Assembly (NCBI GenBank): GCA_017555905.1
Contig: JAFZFP010000018.1
Coordinates: forward strand, 1-64,000
Source of the DNA: Alistipes sp.
GTDB taxonomy: Bacteria; Bacteroidota; Bacteroidia; Bacteroidales; Rikenellaceae
DNA: 64,000 nt
Direction of reading: 5' to 3'
Under the pieces are notes generated by a model that worked only from the letters and a program-made list of their open reading frames with translations, did no database searches and had not been told where the DNA came from. Within the stretch, counting starts at the first letter, position 1, and each line of letters starts with the position of its first letter. This document shows positions 1 through 10,161 of the stretch, in pieces. The position numbers and the translations under genes are program-made.

Positions 1-181
1 TCTACCAACTTTCCCTTCTATAAAAAGGCAACGGATAGGTAGCAATTCTTTCTCTAATACCCACCATATACGGCTATTTCTGCCGAAATTAGAAATATGG
101 CGGGCTAACACAAAAATGGTATAAGTACCAACCACTTATCATATTTTACCCTCATTCTGCCATTTTTACGCAAGTTCTTGC

Positions 182-189
182 TATATTTG
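182..189 (+). promoter_or_regulatory. Bacteroidota -7 promoter box for the thioesterase gene
   Basis: TATATTTG matches the TAnnTTTG -7 consensus of the primary sigma factor in this phylum. It lies 20 bases before the ATG at 210. The -33 element is weak (a T-rich stretch near 163). The 181 bases before it hold no ORF I would call. Confidence 0.7.
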
Positions 190-209
190 CATAAATAAAA
201 GCAACAAAT

Positions 210-932
210 ATGGCAACAATTTCCACTTATAATTTCACTATTCAGCCACAAGACGTAGACTTCTCATTGCGCGCTTCGGCATCGTCACTAATCAGTTATA
301 TGCTCAACGTAGCAGGCACTGATGCCCACCTCAAGGGCTTTGGTGTGGATGCCTTGCAGGGTCAATCCTTTACCTGGGTTTTGTCGCGTTTGGCAGTGGA
401 GATCTACCACCAGCCTAAGCAGTACGAGGATATCGACATCGACACCTGGGTCAATGATTTCAACCGCCTAAGTTCTACTCGTAACTTCCGTATGCGCAGT
501 GGAGATAGTGTCGCAGCCATAGGTTTCTCGCAGTGGTGTATGCTCAATATGGAGACGCGTCAGGTGGTGGATATGAACCTTCTAAAGGATGTTTACGAGC
601 GCGCTATGGTGGATGAGCCATCGCCAATCTCTGCACCCGCACGTCTGCGCGAAATAGAGCCAACAACCACCTACTCTCGCCCTGTACGCTACAGCGATAT
701 CGACTTTAATCGCCACGTGAATACTCTCAGATATATTGATATCATCTTCGACAACGTACCTCTTGAACTAATTGAGAAGAACAATGGTATGCGCTTAGAT
801 ATCAACTTTATAGCAGAGGCCCGTTACGGCGACACACTAACCATAGGAAGCGTTGCTGAGGATAATGTATGGAAGTTCGACATATCGGCCGAGGGCAAGA
901 GATTATGCAGTGCAAGATTGGAGTTTAAGTAG
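210..932 (+). CDS. acyl-ACP thioesterase (FatA/FatB-like, double hotdog)
   Basis: Cytosolic enzyme predicted to hydrolyse acyl-ACP and release free fatty acids, ending or diverting type II fatty acid synthesis. The 240 residues suit the bacterial acyl-ACP thioesterase family (PF01643), which has two hotdog folds. The second fold carries the family signature at about 160-175, with D165, N167 and H169 in the order seen in plant FatB catalytic residues. It is the first complete gene of the window and is followed within 10 bases by a glycosyltransferase, probably on the same transcript. Family assignment is strong; chain-length specificity cannot be read from the sequence. Confidence 0.9.
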   Translation: MATISTYNFTIQPQDVDFSLRASASSLISYMLNVAGTDAHLKGFGVDALQGQSFTWVLSRLAVEIYHQPKQYEDIDIDTWVNDFNRLSSTRNFRMRSGDSVAAIGFSQWCMLNMETRQVVDMNLLKDVYERAMVDEPSPISAPARLREIEPTTTYSRPVRYSDIDFNRHVNTLRYIDIIFDNVPLELIEKNNGMRLDINFIAEARYGDTLTIGSVAEDNVWKFDISAEGKRLCSARLEFK

Positions 933-939
933 GCGAACT

Positions 940-2076
940 ATGGAGATGAGAATTAAAATAGCCATCGTAGGCCCTGCGCACCCATATCGAGGAGGACTCG
1001 CCTCGATAATGGAGAGTATGGCTCGAGAGTTCCAATCTCGCGGTAGCGAGGTAGAGATTCTCACTTTCACCCTCCAATACCCCAAGATACTCTTTCCTGG
1101 CAAGAGCCAGACGGTAGATACCCCACCACCTTCGGATTTAAATATCCGTCGTAGGGTATCGACCGTAAACCCCGTCTCGTGGATTAGCGTAGGCCGCGAA
1201 CTAAAGCGTACGAAGCCCGACATCGTGCTAATGAAGTATTGGACCCCCTTTATGGCCCCTTGCTTCGGCACCATAGCGCGTATAGCGCGTAGCAACGGAC
1301 ATACTCGCGTGATTTGCCAGATAGACAACGTCGAGCCACACGAACACCACATCACCGACACACTTTTCAACCACTACTACCTCAATTCGGTAGATGGTTT
1401 TATCTATATGTCCGAGCAGGTGCATAGCGAACTTAAGAACTACACCTCTCGCCCTGCCCTATTCTCGCCCCACCCAATCTTCGACAACTTCGGGGAGCGT
1501 GTAAACCGCGAAGAGGCGTGCAAAAAGTTGGGACTTGACCCCGATGTGCGCTACACCCTATTCTTCGGTCTCATCCGTGACTACAAGGGTTTGGATACGT
1601 TGCTTGAGGCGTGGAGTAAGTTCCGTCGCGACGGCCATAAGTTGCTGATTGCTGGTGAGTTCTACACCTCGGCAGACAAATACCACAGGCTGATAGAGAG
1701 TCTCGGCATCAAGGAGGATATAATCCTTCACGACTTCTTCATCCCAGACAAGGATGTGCGCAACTACTTCTCGGTGGCCGATTGCGTAGTGTTGCCCTAC
1801 AAGAGTGCCACACAGAGCGGAGTGACGCAGATATGCTACAACTTCTGCACCCCCGTAATTGTTACCGACGTGGGAGGATTGAAAGAGATTGTCCCAGATG
1901 GTCGGGTCGGCTATGTATGCGCCCCCTCGGCCGAGGGTGTTCACGAGGCCTTAGAGAAGATATATAGCAGCGATAACATCGCACGTTTTGTCGAGGCTAT
2001 GCAAGAGGAGCGCAAGCGATTCACGTGGAAGGCTATGTGCGACAAAATCGAAGAGTTATACACGATGATACGATAA
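940..2076 (+). CDS. glycosyltransferase family 4 (GT-B fold)
   Basis: Predicted retaining GT-B glycosyltransferase of 378 residues, probably building a surface polysaccharide or glycolipid. The N-terminal domain opens with a strand and a glycine-rich loop (VGPAHPYRGGLAS). The C-terminal glycosyl transferases group 1 domain contains FFGLIRDYKGLDTLLEAW and an E-rich donor-binding region (VTDVGGLKEIV). The frame is open back to 853, but that start lies inside the thioesterase gene. ATG 940, 7 bases after the thioesterase stop, begins the conserved fold; ATG 946 is an alternative. The acceptor is unknown because no other glycan genes are adjacent. Confidence 0.87.
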   Translation: MEMRIKIAIVGPAHPYRGGLASIMESMAREFQSRGSEVEILTFTLQYPKILFPGKSQTVDTPPPSDLNIRRRVSTVNPVSWISVGRELKRTKPDIVLMKYWTPFMAPCFGTIARIARSNGHTRVICQIDNVEPHEHHITDTLFNHYYLNSVDGFIYMSEQVHSELKNYTSRPALFSPHPIFDNFGERVNREEACKKLGLDPDVRYTLFFGLIRDYKGLDTLLEAWSKFRRDGHKLLIAGEFYTSADKYHRLIESLGIKEDIILHDFFIPDKDVRNYFSVADCVVLPYKSATQSGVTQICYNFCTPVIVTDVGGLKEIVPDGRVGYVCAPSAEGVHEALEKIYSSDNIARFVEAMQEERKRFTWKAMCDKIEELYTMIR

Positions 2077-2081
2077 CAAAA

Positions 2082-2110
2082 TATGGGTGTTCAGCAGTTG
2101 AACACCCATA
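2082..2110. terminator. bidirectional hairpin terminator between glycosyltransferase and purB
   Basis: A perfect 12-bp stem (TATGGGTGTTCA and its complement) with a 5-base loop sits between two convergent genes, so it can end both the plus-strand glycosyltransferase transcript and the minus-strand purine operon. Confidence 0.8.
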
Positions 2111-2130
2111 CTTCTTAATAGCCTCAGGGA

Positions 2131-3426
2131 CTACTCAATACCTACACGGTCGAAGATGAAGTCTACATTCTTGAGATAGTACTCCAAAGTGAAGCAACCA
2201 TCCAACTCCTCACGGCTAAGGACTGCCATAACCTCTGGAGTCTCAGCCAAGAGTTCCTGATAGTCGGCACGCTCGCTCATAGCACGCATAGCAACAGGCT
2301 GAACGGTGTCGTAAGCCTGCTCACGAGAGAAGCCCTTCTCGATAAGAGCATTCATCACACGCTGAGCAAAGATAACCTTGCGAGTGCGGTAGATATTCTC
2401 CATCATCACATCCTTGAATACTACGAGGTTCTCCAAGATGCCACGGAAGCGGTTGAGCATATAATCCAACAACATTGTTGCGTCTGGGAGGATGATACGC
2501 TCAGTTGCTGAGTGCGAAATATCGCGCTCGTGCCACAAAGCGACGTTCTCGTAGAAGGTTGCCATATAGCCACGCATAACACGTGCGCAACCACACATAT
2601 TCTCGCTCGAAATTGGGTTACGCTTGTGAGGCATAGCAGATGAGCCCTTCTGACCCTTGCCGAATGACTCCTCTACCTCGTGTACCTCAGTACGCTGGAG
2701 GTTACGGATCTCCATAGCCATCTGCTCGATGCTCGATGCGATAACTGCAAGAGTAGCCATATAGTATGCGTGACGGTCGCGCTGGATAACCTGAGTAGAG
2801 ATATTTGCGCTCTCGATACCAAGTTTCTCACATACGTAATCCTGGATAAATGGAGGAATATTAGCGAAGTTACCCACAGCACCAGAAATCTTACCTACCT
2901 CTACACCACGTGCCGCAGTAACAAAACGGTTGAGGTTGCGCTTCATCTCCTCGTACCACAACGCCCACTTAAGACCGAAGCAAGTAATATCGGCGTGGAT
3001 ACCGTGAGTACGACCGATGCAAGGGGTCGCCTTAAACTCGATAGCGCGTGTACGCAACACCTCCAACATCTTCTCGATATCGTCGAGCAAGATAGCATTA
3101 GCCTGCTTGAGCAAGTAGCCATTAGCAGTATCAACAACGTCGGTACTTGTAAGACCATAGTGTACCCACTTACGCTCCTCACCGAGAGTCTCGCTCACGG
3201 CACGAGTGAAGGCTACGATATCGTGGCGAGTCTGCTGCTCAATCTCGTAGATACGGTTGATGTCGAATGACGCATCCTTCCACAACTTCTCAACATCCTC
3301 CTTAGGCACTACACCAAGCTGGCTCCAAGCCTCAGATGCCAAAATCTCAACACGTAGGTAGGCGTCGAACTTATTCTGCTCGGTCCACACCTTACGCATA
3401 ATCTCACGTGAATATCTTTCAATCAT
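2131..3426 (-). CDS. purB: adenylosuccinate lyase
   Basis: Cleaves SAICAR to AICAR plus fumarate (step 8 of IMP synthesis) and adenylosuccinate to AMP plus fumarate. The 431 residues match the short bacterial class of the aspartase/fumarase superfamily. Visible motifs are TSTDVVDT (about 93-100), GRTHGIHAD with H141, and the superfamily signature [17 protein letters not shown] at about 261-277. It is the last gene of the purine operon, 12 bases after folD, and is closed by the terminator at 2082-2110. Confidence 0.96.
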   Translation of the reverse strand: MIERYSREIMRKVWTEQNKFDAYLRVEILASEAWSQLGVVPKEDVEKLWKDASFDINRIYEIEQQTRHDIVAFTRAVSETLGEERKWVHYGLTSTDVVDTANGYLLKQANAILLDDIEKMLEVLRTRAIEFKATPCIGRTHGIHADITCFGLKWALWYEEMKRNLNRFVTAARGVEVGKISGAVGNFANIPPFIQDYVCEKLGIESANISTQVIQRDRHAYYMATLAVIASSIEQMAMEIRNLQRTEVHEVEESFGKGQKGSSAMPHKRNPISSENMCGCARVMRGYMATFYENVALWHERDISHSATERIILPDATMLLDYMLNRFRGILENLVVFKDVMMENIYRTRKVIFAQRVMNALIEKGFSREQAYDTVQPVAMRAMSERADYQELLAETPEVMAVLSREELDGCFTLEYYLKNVDFIFDRVGIE

Positions 3427-3438
3427 AATAGTTTGGAT

Positions 3439-4290
3439 TTATTTTGTTATCTTCTTTTCAAAACTCTCTACGGTATTCTCCATAAGGCAGGTGATGGTCA
3501 TAGGGCCTACACCACCTGGCACAGGGGTAATAGCCGAAGCAACCTGCTCTGCACCCTCGAAATCGACATCGCCACAGAGTTTACCGTTGCGAGTATCACG
3601 ATTAACACCAACGTCGATAACCACAGCACCTGGCTTAATCATATCGGCAGTAACAAAGCGCTCACGGCCAATGGCAACAACCAAGATATCGGCACGACGA
3701 GTAACCTCACCAAGGTTCTTGGTGCGTGAGTGAGCAATAGTAACAGTAGCATTTCTATCCAAAAGGAGTTTTGCCACAGGCAAACCCACGATATTGCTAC
3801 GACCAACAACTACAGCCTCCTTACCCTCAATTGTAACACCTGCCGAGTCCAAGAGTTTTATGATACCCTTAGGTGTACAAGGCTTGAAGCCTGGGAGTTT
3901 GAGCCAGAGGTTAGCAACATTCACTGGGTGGAACGAATCAACATCCTTCTCTGGCTTAATAGCCGAGATAACCTTCTGCTCGTCGATATGCTTAGGCAAT
4001 GGCAACTGAATTAGGATGCCATCAACATCATCATCGGCATTGAGTTTATCGACAAGAGCCAAGAGTTCAGCCTCGGTGATAGTCGCAGGATAGCGCAACG
4101 TAGAGTTGCGGATACCAACCTCAGTTGCAGCCTTGGCCTTACCCGTAACATACGACACACTACCTGGATCGTCACCCACCAATATCACCACAAGGTTTGG
4201 GGTTGTGCCATACTTTGCCTCGAGTTCAGCAACGTGGCACTTAAGACCCTCCTTGAGTGACTTAGATAAATCTTTACCACTAATTATCAT
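3439..4290 (-). CDS. folD: bifunctional methylenetetrahydrofolate dehydrogenase / methenyltetrahydrofolate cyclohydrolase
   Basis: Interconverts 5,10-methylene-THF, methenyl-THF and 10-formyl-THF in the cytosol. The 283 residues have the usual two-domain form. SYVTGK carries Y47 and K51, the expected catalytic pair. GRSNIVGLPVAKLL (about 163-176) is the Rossmann nucleotide-binding signature, and PVPGGVGPMT lies near the C-terminus. Placement between purD and purB makes sense because 10-formyl-THF is the formyl donor for PurN and PurH in the same operon. Confidence 0.96.
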   Translation of the reverse strand: MIISGKDLSKSLKEGLKCHVAELEAKYGTTPNLVVILVGDDPGSVSYVTGKAKAATEVGIRNSTLRYPATITEAELLALVDKLNADDDVDGILIQLPLPKHIDEQKVISAIKPEKDVDSFHPVNVANLWLKLPGFKPCTPKGIIKLLDSAGVTIEGKEAVVVGRSNIVGLPVAKLLLDRNATVTIAHSRTKNLGEVTRRADILVVAIGRERFVTADMIKPGAVVIDVGVNRDTRNGKLCGDVDFEGAEQVASAITPVPGGVGPMTITCLMENTVESFEKKITK

Positions 4291-4313
4291 AGCTTGTCCG
4301 AATATACAACAAA

Positions 4314-5558
4314 TTATTTAAACGCCTTATTTCCAATATCGCTACGATAGAAGAGGTTGTCGCACTCTATCTTTGCAATCTCCTGGCGAGCCTTCTGCTG
4401 AGCAGCCTCGAGGGTTGGAGCCGAAGCCACAACGATCATTACTCGACCACCTGCGGTTACCAACTCGCCATCCTTCATCGCAGTACCCATATGGTAGATC
4501 TTAGCATCCACACTCTCTGTGCCACGAATAGCAAAACCCTTCTGGTAGTCGCCAGGATAACCCTTCGATGCCATTACAATACCCAAGGTCGCCTCCTCGC
4601 TCCACTCCACTACAGGAGCCTCATTCTCAGCCACCGCCATAAATACATCGACAGCATCGCTTGTCAAACGTGGCAAAACCACCTCGGTCTCAGGGTCGCC
4701 AAAGCGAGCGTTGAACTCGATAACCTTGATACCCTGTGGGGTCTTCATCAAACCACCGTACAACACACCAGTAAATGGTACACCCTCCGCTACGAGCGCA
4801 TCAGCCACACGCTGCATAATGTTGGTCATAGCGTAGGCGTGATCCTCCTCGGTGATGAAAGGCAACTCGGTGTAAGCACCCATACCACCAGTATTAGGGC
4901 CCTCGTCGTTATCATAGGCGCGCTTATGATCCTGAGCCACAGGCATAGGAACAACCTTATTACCAGCCACGAAGCACATCAACGAGAACTCCTCGCCTGT
5001 GAGGAACTCCTCGATAACTACACGGCCCTCACCGAACTTAGTATCAAGAAGCATATCACGCAAAGTAGCCTCAGCCTCCTCCATAGTAGTAGCGATGACA
5101 ACACCCTTACCAGCAGCCAAGCCATCGTACTTCAACACGGTTGGTAACGAGCCCTTGCGTACATACTCCATAGCCTCATCAAATGATGAGAATGTAGCAT
5201 AGTCTGCCGTTGGAACGTCGTACTTCTTCATCAAGCGCTTAGCGAAATCCTTGCTCGCCTCAATCTCTGCGGCAGCCTTAGTAGGACCGAAAATTTTGAG
5301 TCCCTCCTCACGGAAGCGATCTACAACACCTACAGCAAGTGCCGCCTCAGGGCCTACGACGGTGAGTTCCACATTATTCGCCTTAGCGAACTCAACGAGT
5401 TTCTCGACCTCGGTATCCTTGATTGCTACACACTCAGCAAGGGCAGCGATACCTGCATTACCTGGTGCAGCATATATCTTTGGTGCCTTAGGTGAGCGTG
5501 ACAGAGCCTCGACAATGGCGTGTTCACGACCACCCGAACCAATAACTAATACATTCAT
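4314..5558 (-). CDS. purD: phosphoribosylamine-glycine ligase (GARS)
   Basis: Joins phosphoribosylamine and glycine with ATP to give GAR, step 2 of the pathway. The 414 residues are normal for a monofunctional GARS. The start MNVLVIGSGGREHAI is the family's N-terminal nucleotide-binding strand and loop. An ATP-grasp domain fills roughly 100-320, with the glycine-rich KYDGLAAGKGVV loop and EFNARFGDPETE near 290. It is 28 bases after purH. There is no fusion to purM or purN, which are separate genes here. Confidence 0.96.
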   Translation of the reverse strand: MNVLVIGSGGREHAIVEALSRSPKAPKIYAAPGNAGIAALAECVAIKDTEVEKLVEFAKANNVELTVVGPEAALAVGVVDRFREEGLKIFGPTKAAAEIEASKDFAKRLMKKYDVPTADYATFSSFDEAMEYVRKGSLPTVLKYDGLAAGKGVVIATTMEEAEATLRDMLLDTKFGEGRVVIEEFLTGEEFSLMCFVAGNKVVPMPVAQDHKRAYDNDEGPNTGGMGAYTELPFITEEDHAYAMTNIMQRVADALVAEGVPFTGVLYGGLMKTPQGIKVIEFNARFGDPETEVVLPRLTSDAVDVFMAVAENEAPVVEWSEEATLGIVMASKGYPGDYQKGFAIRGTESVDAKIYHMGTAMKDGELVTAGGRVMIVVASAPTLEAAQQKARQEIAKIECDNLFYRSDIGNKAFK

Positions 5559-5586
5559 ATAAAAAGTGTTTTATACCTTGTTAATC

Positions 5587-7116
5587 CTAATGCTTGAAGT
5601 GGCGCATACCAGTAACAAGCATTGTCATACCAAACTCGTTAGCCTTCTTCACAGAGTCCTCGTCACGCACTGAGCCACCTGGCTGAACAAGGGCTGTGAC
5701 GCCATACTGCTCTGCGAGGGTTACGGTATCGTCGAATGGGAAGAAACCATCCGAAGCCAATACAAGACCTTCGGTGAAGCCAGCAGCCTTAGCCTGCTTA
5801 AGGGCAATCTCTGCTGAGCCTACACGGTTCATCTGACCTGCACCAACACCTACGGTGTGACCATCCTTAACTGCCACGATAGCGTTAGACTTAACGTGCT
5901 TAACGATGCGCCAGCCGAAGTTCATATCCTCCAACTCAGTAGCCGATGGCTTACGCTCAGTAACACACATATCCGCTACAACCTCCTTGGTCTGGGTATC
6001 GAGTTGCTGAACGAGCAAACCACCATTAACAGATACATACTGAGTCTGTACGGCCTCAGTTGGGGTCATATCAACCTCCAAAAGGCGCAAGTTCTTCTTT
6101 GTGCAAAGAATCTCAAGAGCCTCAGGGCTGAACGATGGAGCCATAATAATCTCCAAGAAGATAGGCTTCATCAACTCGGCAACCTCCTTAGTAAGTTCGC
6201 GGTTTACCGCTACGATACCACCAAAGATGCTCACCTTATCAGCCTCGTAAGCCTTCTCCCACGCCTCACGGATATCCTTACCAATAGCCGCACCACAAGG
6301 GTTCATATGCTTGAGACCCACTGCGAAAGGCTCACTGAACTCACGCACTATGTTAAGTGCAGCATTAGCATCCTGGATATTGTTATACGACATCTCCTTG
6401 CCGTTAAGTTGCTTAGCATTTGCCAAAGAGAATGGCACACGCTCCTGTGCAGCATAGAACTTAGCCGACTGGTGTGGATTCTCACCATAGCGCAATGTCT
6501 GCACCAAGTCGAACGATGCGAACAACTTCTCGTTCAACTGAGCCTGCTGACGCATATAGGTTGCGATGCACATATCGTACTCAGCGGTGTGAGTATAAGC
6601 CTTAGCCGAGAGCTCAAGACGTGTTGCAACAGTAGTATTACCACCCTGCTCAATCTCAGCAATGATACGAGCATAATCCGAAGGGTCGCATACCACGGTT
6701 ACATCGCGGTAGTTCTTCGCTGCTGAACGCAACATAGATGGACCCCCGATATCGATATTCTCGATAGCGTCCTCCATCTTAACATCTGGCTTAGCAATGG
6801 TCTGGCGGAAAGGATAGAGGTTTACACAAACCATATCAATAAACTCGATCTGGTTATCCTTCAACGCCTTGAGGTGGCTTTCATCATCACGACGCGCCAA
6901 AAGGCCTCCGTGAACCTTAGGGTGGAGAGTCTTAACTCGGCCATCACAAATCTCTGGGAATCCTGTTACCTCGCTAATACCGATAGTCTCAACACCACTA
7001 TCCTCCAATAGTTTCTGAGTACCACCTGTAGCGATAATCTCCCAACCCAAACGACGTAGATCCTTACAGAAATCAACTACGCCACACTTGTCGCTTACAC
7101 TTACTAATGCTCGCAT
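5587..7116 (-). CDS. purH: bifunctional AICAR formyltransferase / IMP cyclohydrolase
   Basis: Performs the last two steps to IMP: formylation of AICAR with 10-formyl-THF, then ring closure. The 509 residues hold an N-terminal MGS-like cyclohydrolase domain (about 1-145, with ATGGTQKLL and DGRVKTLHPKVHGG) and a C-terminal transformylase domain. The catalytic Lys-His pair is K269-H270 in LKHMNPCGAA, and LRYGENPHQ marks the folate side. The start is 2 bases after the purN stop, so translation is probably coupled. Confidence 0.97.
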   Translation of the reverse strand: MRALVSVSDKCGVVDFCKDLRRLGWEIIATGGTQKLLEDSGVETIGISEVTGFPEICDGRVKTLHPKVHGGLLARRDDESHLKALKDNQIEFIDMVCVNLYPFRQTIAKPDVKMEDAIENIDIGGPSMLRSAAKNYRDVTVVCDPSDYARIIAEIEQGGNTTVATRLELSAKAYTHTAEYDMCIATYMRQQAQLNEKLFASFDLVQTLRYGENPHQSAKFYAAQERVPFSLANAKQLNGKEMSYNNIQDANAALNIVREFSEPFAVGLKHMNPCGAAIGKDIREAWEKAYEADKVSIFGGIVAVNRELTKEVAELMKPIFLEIIMAPSFSPEALEILCTKKNLRLLEVDMTPTEAVQTQYVSVNGGLLVQQLDTQTKEVVADMCVTERKPSATELEDMNFGWRIVKHVKSNAIVAVKDGHTVGVGAGQMNRVGSAEIALKQAKAAGFTEGLVLASDGFFPFDDTVTLAEQYGVTALVQPGGSVRDEDSVKKANEFGMTMLVTGMRHFKH

Positions 7117-7118
7117 AT

Positions 7119-7694
7119 CTAATACTTCTTATTTATCAGTTTGTTAATAGTCTTCACATAGAGGTTATGCTCTATGTTGTGAATGAGGTTAGTCAATTCA
7201 TCAATGTCGTTGCCCTCGTAAACGATAGCGCCCTGGTCGATAATGCGACCACCATCCAATGTCTCATCAACGAAGTGGGTGGTAACGCCAAAGATCTTGA
7301 CACCATAATCCACAGCATCCTGAATGGCGTGCGCCCCCTTGAATGCTGGCAACAACGAAGGGTGAATATTTACTATGCGCTGCTCGTAACGAGATAGTAG
7401 GACTTTACCCACGATGCGCATATAACCAGCAAGACAGATGTAATCTACACGGCGCTCATCAAGCATCGTAGCCAACATTGTCTCGTATGCCTCACGAGAA
7501 GCATAATCCTTAGGATTGAACGCAAAACTCTCAGTGCCATAGCGTTTTGCACGCTCAAGCACCTTTGCACCAGGCTTATCGCAAACGAGCAACACAACCT
7601 CCGCATCTATCCTACCATCGCAGCACGCCGAAACGATAGCCTCATAGTTGCTACCGCTACCACTTGCAAATACTGCTAATCTGGTTTTTCTCAT
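7119..7694 (-). CDS. purN: phosphoribosylglycinamide formyltransferase, folate-dependent
   Basis: Transfers a formyl group from 10-formyl-THF to GAR. The 191 residues match the GART family. SGSGSNYEAI (11-20) binds the phosphate, and NIHPSLLPAFKG contains the catalytic N109 and H111, with D147 in LDGGR downstream. No formate-dependent purT is in the window, so this step seems to rely on folate, consistent with folD in the operon. It lies 11 bases after purM. Confidence 0.95.
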   Translation of the reverse strand: MRKTRLAVFASGSGSNYEAIVSACCDGRIDAEVVLLVCDKPGAKVLERAKRYGTESFAFNPKDYASREAYETMLATMLDERRVDYICLAGYMRIVGKVLLSRYEQRIVNIHPSLLPAFKGAHAIQDAVDYGVKIFGVTTHFVDETLDGGRIIDQGAIVYEGNDIDELTNLIHNIEHNLYVKTINKLINKKY

Positions 7695-7705
7695 AACAAA
7701 GTCAA

Positions 7706-8734
7706 TTATAGGATTGTTACACCCTCGCCATCTACGACACGGCCGATAATTGAAGCACGCTCGCCCTCTGCCTCGAGAATCTCAATAGCACGCTGCGCAT
7801 CCTTCTCATCCAAAGCGATGACCATACCGATACCCATATTGAAGATGTTGAACATCTCTCTGTGGCCAACCTTACCGTACTTCTCCAAGAGGCGGAATAC
7901 TGGAAGAATCTCCCAACTACCCTCCTTAACCTCTACACCCTGGCCATCCTTCAAGATACGTGGAATATTCTCGTCGAAACCACCACCAGTGATGTGGCTG
8001 ATACCGTGAACGTCGCACTCAGCAATAACCTTCAACACCTGCTTAACGTAGATACGTGTAGGGGTAAGAAGTACCTCACCAAGTTTGCGACCCTCAATCT
8101 CAGGATAAGTAGCATTGAGGTCGAGACCGTTATCAGAGACAACCTTACGAACAAGGCTGAAACCGTTAGAGTGAACACCGCTTGAAGCGATACCTACCAA
8201 GACATCACCACTCTTAACACGCTCGCCAGCGTCGATAAGTTTTGAACGCTCAACAACACCTACGGTAAAACCAGCGATATCATACTCGCCATCCTGATAC
8301 ATACCTGGCATCTCGGCAGTCTCACCACCTACCAAGGCACAACCAGCCTGACGGCAACCCTCAGCAACACCTGCAACGATAGCCTCAACCTTTGCTGGCT
8401 CGTTGTGACCCACAGCAACATAGTCGAGGAATACCAATGGCTCAGCACCCTGTGCCAACACATCGTTTACGCACATAGCCACAGCATCGATACCGATAGT
8501 ATCGTGCTTATCCATCTCGAACGCAAGTTTAAGTTTTGTACCAACACCGTCAGTACCGCTAACCAATACAGGCTCCTTAATGTTGAGTTCTGCAAGGTTG
8601 AACATACCACCAAATGCGCCAATGTTACCCATTGAACCACGACGCTTGGTTGATGAAACGTGTGACTTAATTCGTCGTACTACTTCGTAGCCAGCCTCAA
8701 GGTTTACGCCAGCCTCTTCATAACTTTTTGCCAT
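7706..8734 (-). CDS. purM: phosphoribosylformylglycinamidine cyclo-ligase (AIR synthetase)
   Basis: Closes the imidazole ring of FGAM to give AIR using ATP. The 342 residues fit the PurM/AIRS family. Recognisable parts are the [14 protein letters not shown] metal/ATP segment (about 59-72), [11 protein letters not shown] (about 137-147) and [15 protein letters not shown] in the C-terminal AIRS domain. It lies 18 bases after purF. AIR is also the precursor of the thiamine pyrimidine, but no thiC is in this window. Confidence 0.96.
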   Translation of the reverse strand: MAKSYEEAGVNLEAGYEVVRRIKSHVSSTKRRGSMGNIGAFGGMFNLAELNIKEPVLVSGTDGVGTKLKLAFEMDKHDTIGIDAVAMCVNDVLAQGAEPLVFLDYVAVGHNEPAKVEAIVAGVAEGCRQAGCALVGGETAEMPGMYQDGEYDIAGFTVGVVERSKLIDAGERVKSGDVLVGIASSGVHSNGFSLVRKVVSDNGLDLNATYPEIEGRKLGEVLLTPTRIYVKQVLKVIAECDVHGISHITGGGFDENIPRILKDGQGVEVKEGSWEILPVFRLLEKYGKVGHREMFNIFNMGIGMVIALDEKDAQRAIEILEAEGERASIIGRVVDGEGVTIL

Positions 8735-8752
8735 ACCTATATATATTATTAT

Positions 8753-10153
8753 TTATTTATTCAACTTATTCTGATATAACGATGTTGGATAGCAACCGTT
8801 GAAGCACGCCATACACAACTCCGAACGATTACCAGCCTTCAAGAGCGACTCCTCAGAGAGGAACTCCAATGAATCGGCCTCGATAGCCTTGCAAGCCTCC
8901 TCCTTTGACATACGTGCGCACAACAACTCCTCGCGGGTAGACATATCGATACCATAGAAGCAAGGGTTGGTGATTGCAGGACTCGCAATACGAACGTGTA
9001 CCTCCTTCGCACCTGCCTCCTTAAGTAAGCGAACGATGCGCAACGATGTTGTACCACGAACGATAGAGTCGTCAATCAAGACAACTGACTTATCCTTAAC
9101 CAATGAGCGCACAGCCGAGAGTTTCATACGCACACCCTTCTCGCGCATCTCCTGAGATGGCTGGATGAAGGTACGAGCAATGTACTTATTCTTAATCAAG
9201 CCCATCTCGTATGGAATACCGCTCGCCTCAGAGTAGCCGATTGCGGCACTGATACTTGAGTCGGGTACACCAATAACAACATCAGCCTTGGTTGGACGCT
9301 GCTCATAAAGGTAGCGACCCGAGAGTTTACGGAATGTATGTACGTTGCAACCCTCGATATCGCTATCGGGACGTGCAAAGTAGATATACTCCATAGCACA
9401 CATCAAGTGACGCTGGTAGCGAGAGTAGTAGTTTGAGCGAATACCGTGGTGGTCGATAGTGACAACCTCACCTGGCTCGATATCACGGATATACTCTGCA
9501 CCTACGATATCCAAGGCACAAGTCTCAGAACTGATTACATAGCCATCACCGAGTTTACCGATGGCCAATGGGCGCAAGCCGTGCTTATCGCGACAAGCAT
9601 AGATGCGATTCTTGGTCATAATGAGGAAGGCGAAAGCACCCTCCAACATATTGAGAGCCTCGATGATATTGTCGATACGCTTATTCTCGCAGTTATCCTT
9701 CTTCACCAAGTGAGCAAGAAGTTCACTATCAGAAGATGAGTGGAAGAGGCTACCACGCACCTCAAGGTAGCGAGCCAACTCTCTTGAATTGACCAAGTTA
9801 CCATTGTGTGCAAGGGCAAAATCTCCCGTATGGTGGTTGAACGAGAATGGTTGTACGTTGTTTGCACCACCGCCACCCGTTGTCGAATAGCGAACGTGGC
9901 CAATAGCGATACGACCCTTCAACTTAGAGAGTTTCTGCTGGTTGAAAACCTCGGTAACAAGGCCTTCGCCCTTGACAGTATTTAGTTTGTCGTTGTCGAA
10001 TGCTGAAATACCGCAAGCCTCCTGACCACGGTGTTGCAAAGCGTGCAGACCATAGTAGGCAAGATTTGGGGCATCATCCACACCGAAGATACCAAACACA
10101 CCGCACTCCTCGTGCAGGTCGTCGCCATATATATCTAATGAATCTTTAAGCAT
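8753..10153 (-). CDS. purF: amidophosphoribosyltransferase
   Basis: First committed enzyme: PRPP plus glutamine to phosphoribosylamine. The N-terminal nucleophile glutaminase begins at C17 (CGVFGIFG), so a 16-residue propeptide must be removed. The PRTase domain has the PRPP loop VLIDDSIVRGTTS at about 358-370. C252, C398, C447 and C450 sit at the positions of the four ligands of the structural [4Fe-4S] cluster in the Bacillus subtilis type enzyme (CAMEYIYF, NPCFYGID, LCMACFNGC), so I infer an Fe-S, self-processing PurF rather than the E. coli type. It lies 8 bases after purC. Confidence 0.96.
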   Translation of the reverse strand: MLKDSLDIYGDDLHEECGVFGIFGVDDAPNLAYYGLHALQHRGQEACGISAFDNDKLNTVKGEGLVTEVFNQQKLSKLKGRIAIGHVRYSTTGGGGANNVQPFSFNHHTGDFALAHNGNLVNSRELARYLEVRGSLFHSSSDSELLAHLVKKDNCENKRIDNIIEALNMLEGAFAFLIMTKNRIYACRDKHGLRPLAIGKLGDGYVISSETCALDIVGAEYIRDIEPGEVVTIDHHGIRSNYYSRYQRHLMCAMEYIYFARPDSDIEGCNVHTFRKLSGRYLYEQRPTKADVVIGVPDSSISAAIGYSEASGIPYEMGLIKNKYIARTFIQPSQEMREKGVRMKLSAVRSLVKDKSVVLIDDSIVRGTTSLRIVRLLKEAGAKEVHVRIASPAITNPCFYGIDMSTREELLCARMSKEEACKAIEADSLEFLSEESLLKAGNRSELCMACFNGCYPTSLYQNKLNK

Positions 10154-10161
10154 ACCTATTT

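Noticed and set aside
1-181. Possible gene end or RNA before the thioesterase
   Set aside because: No ORF or convincing RNA fold; only the promoter at 182-189 is supported.
853-939. In-frame upstream extension of the glycosyltransferase ORF
   Set aside because: It overlaps the thioesterase coding sequence; the conserved fold begins at ATG 940.
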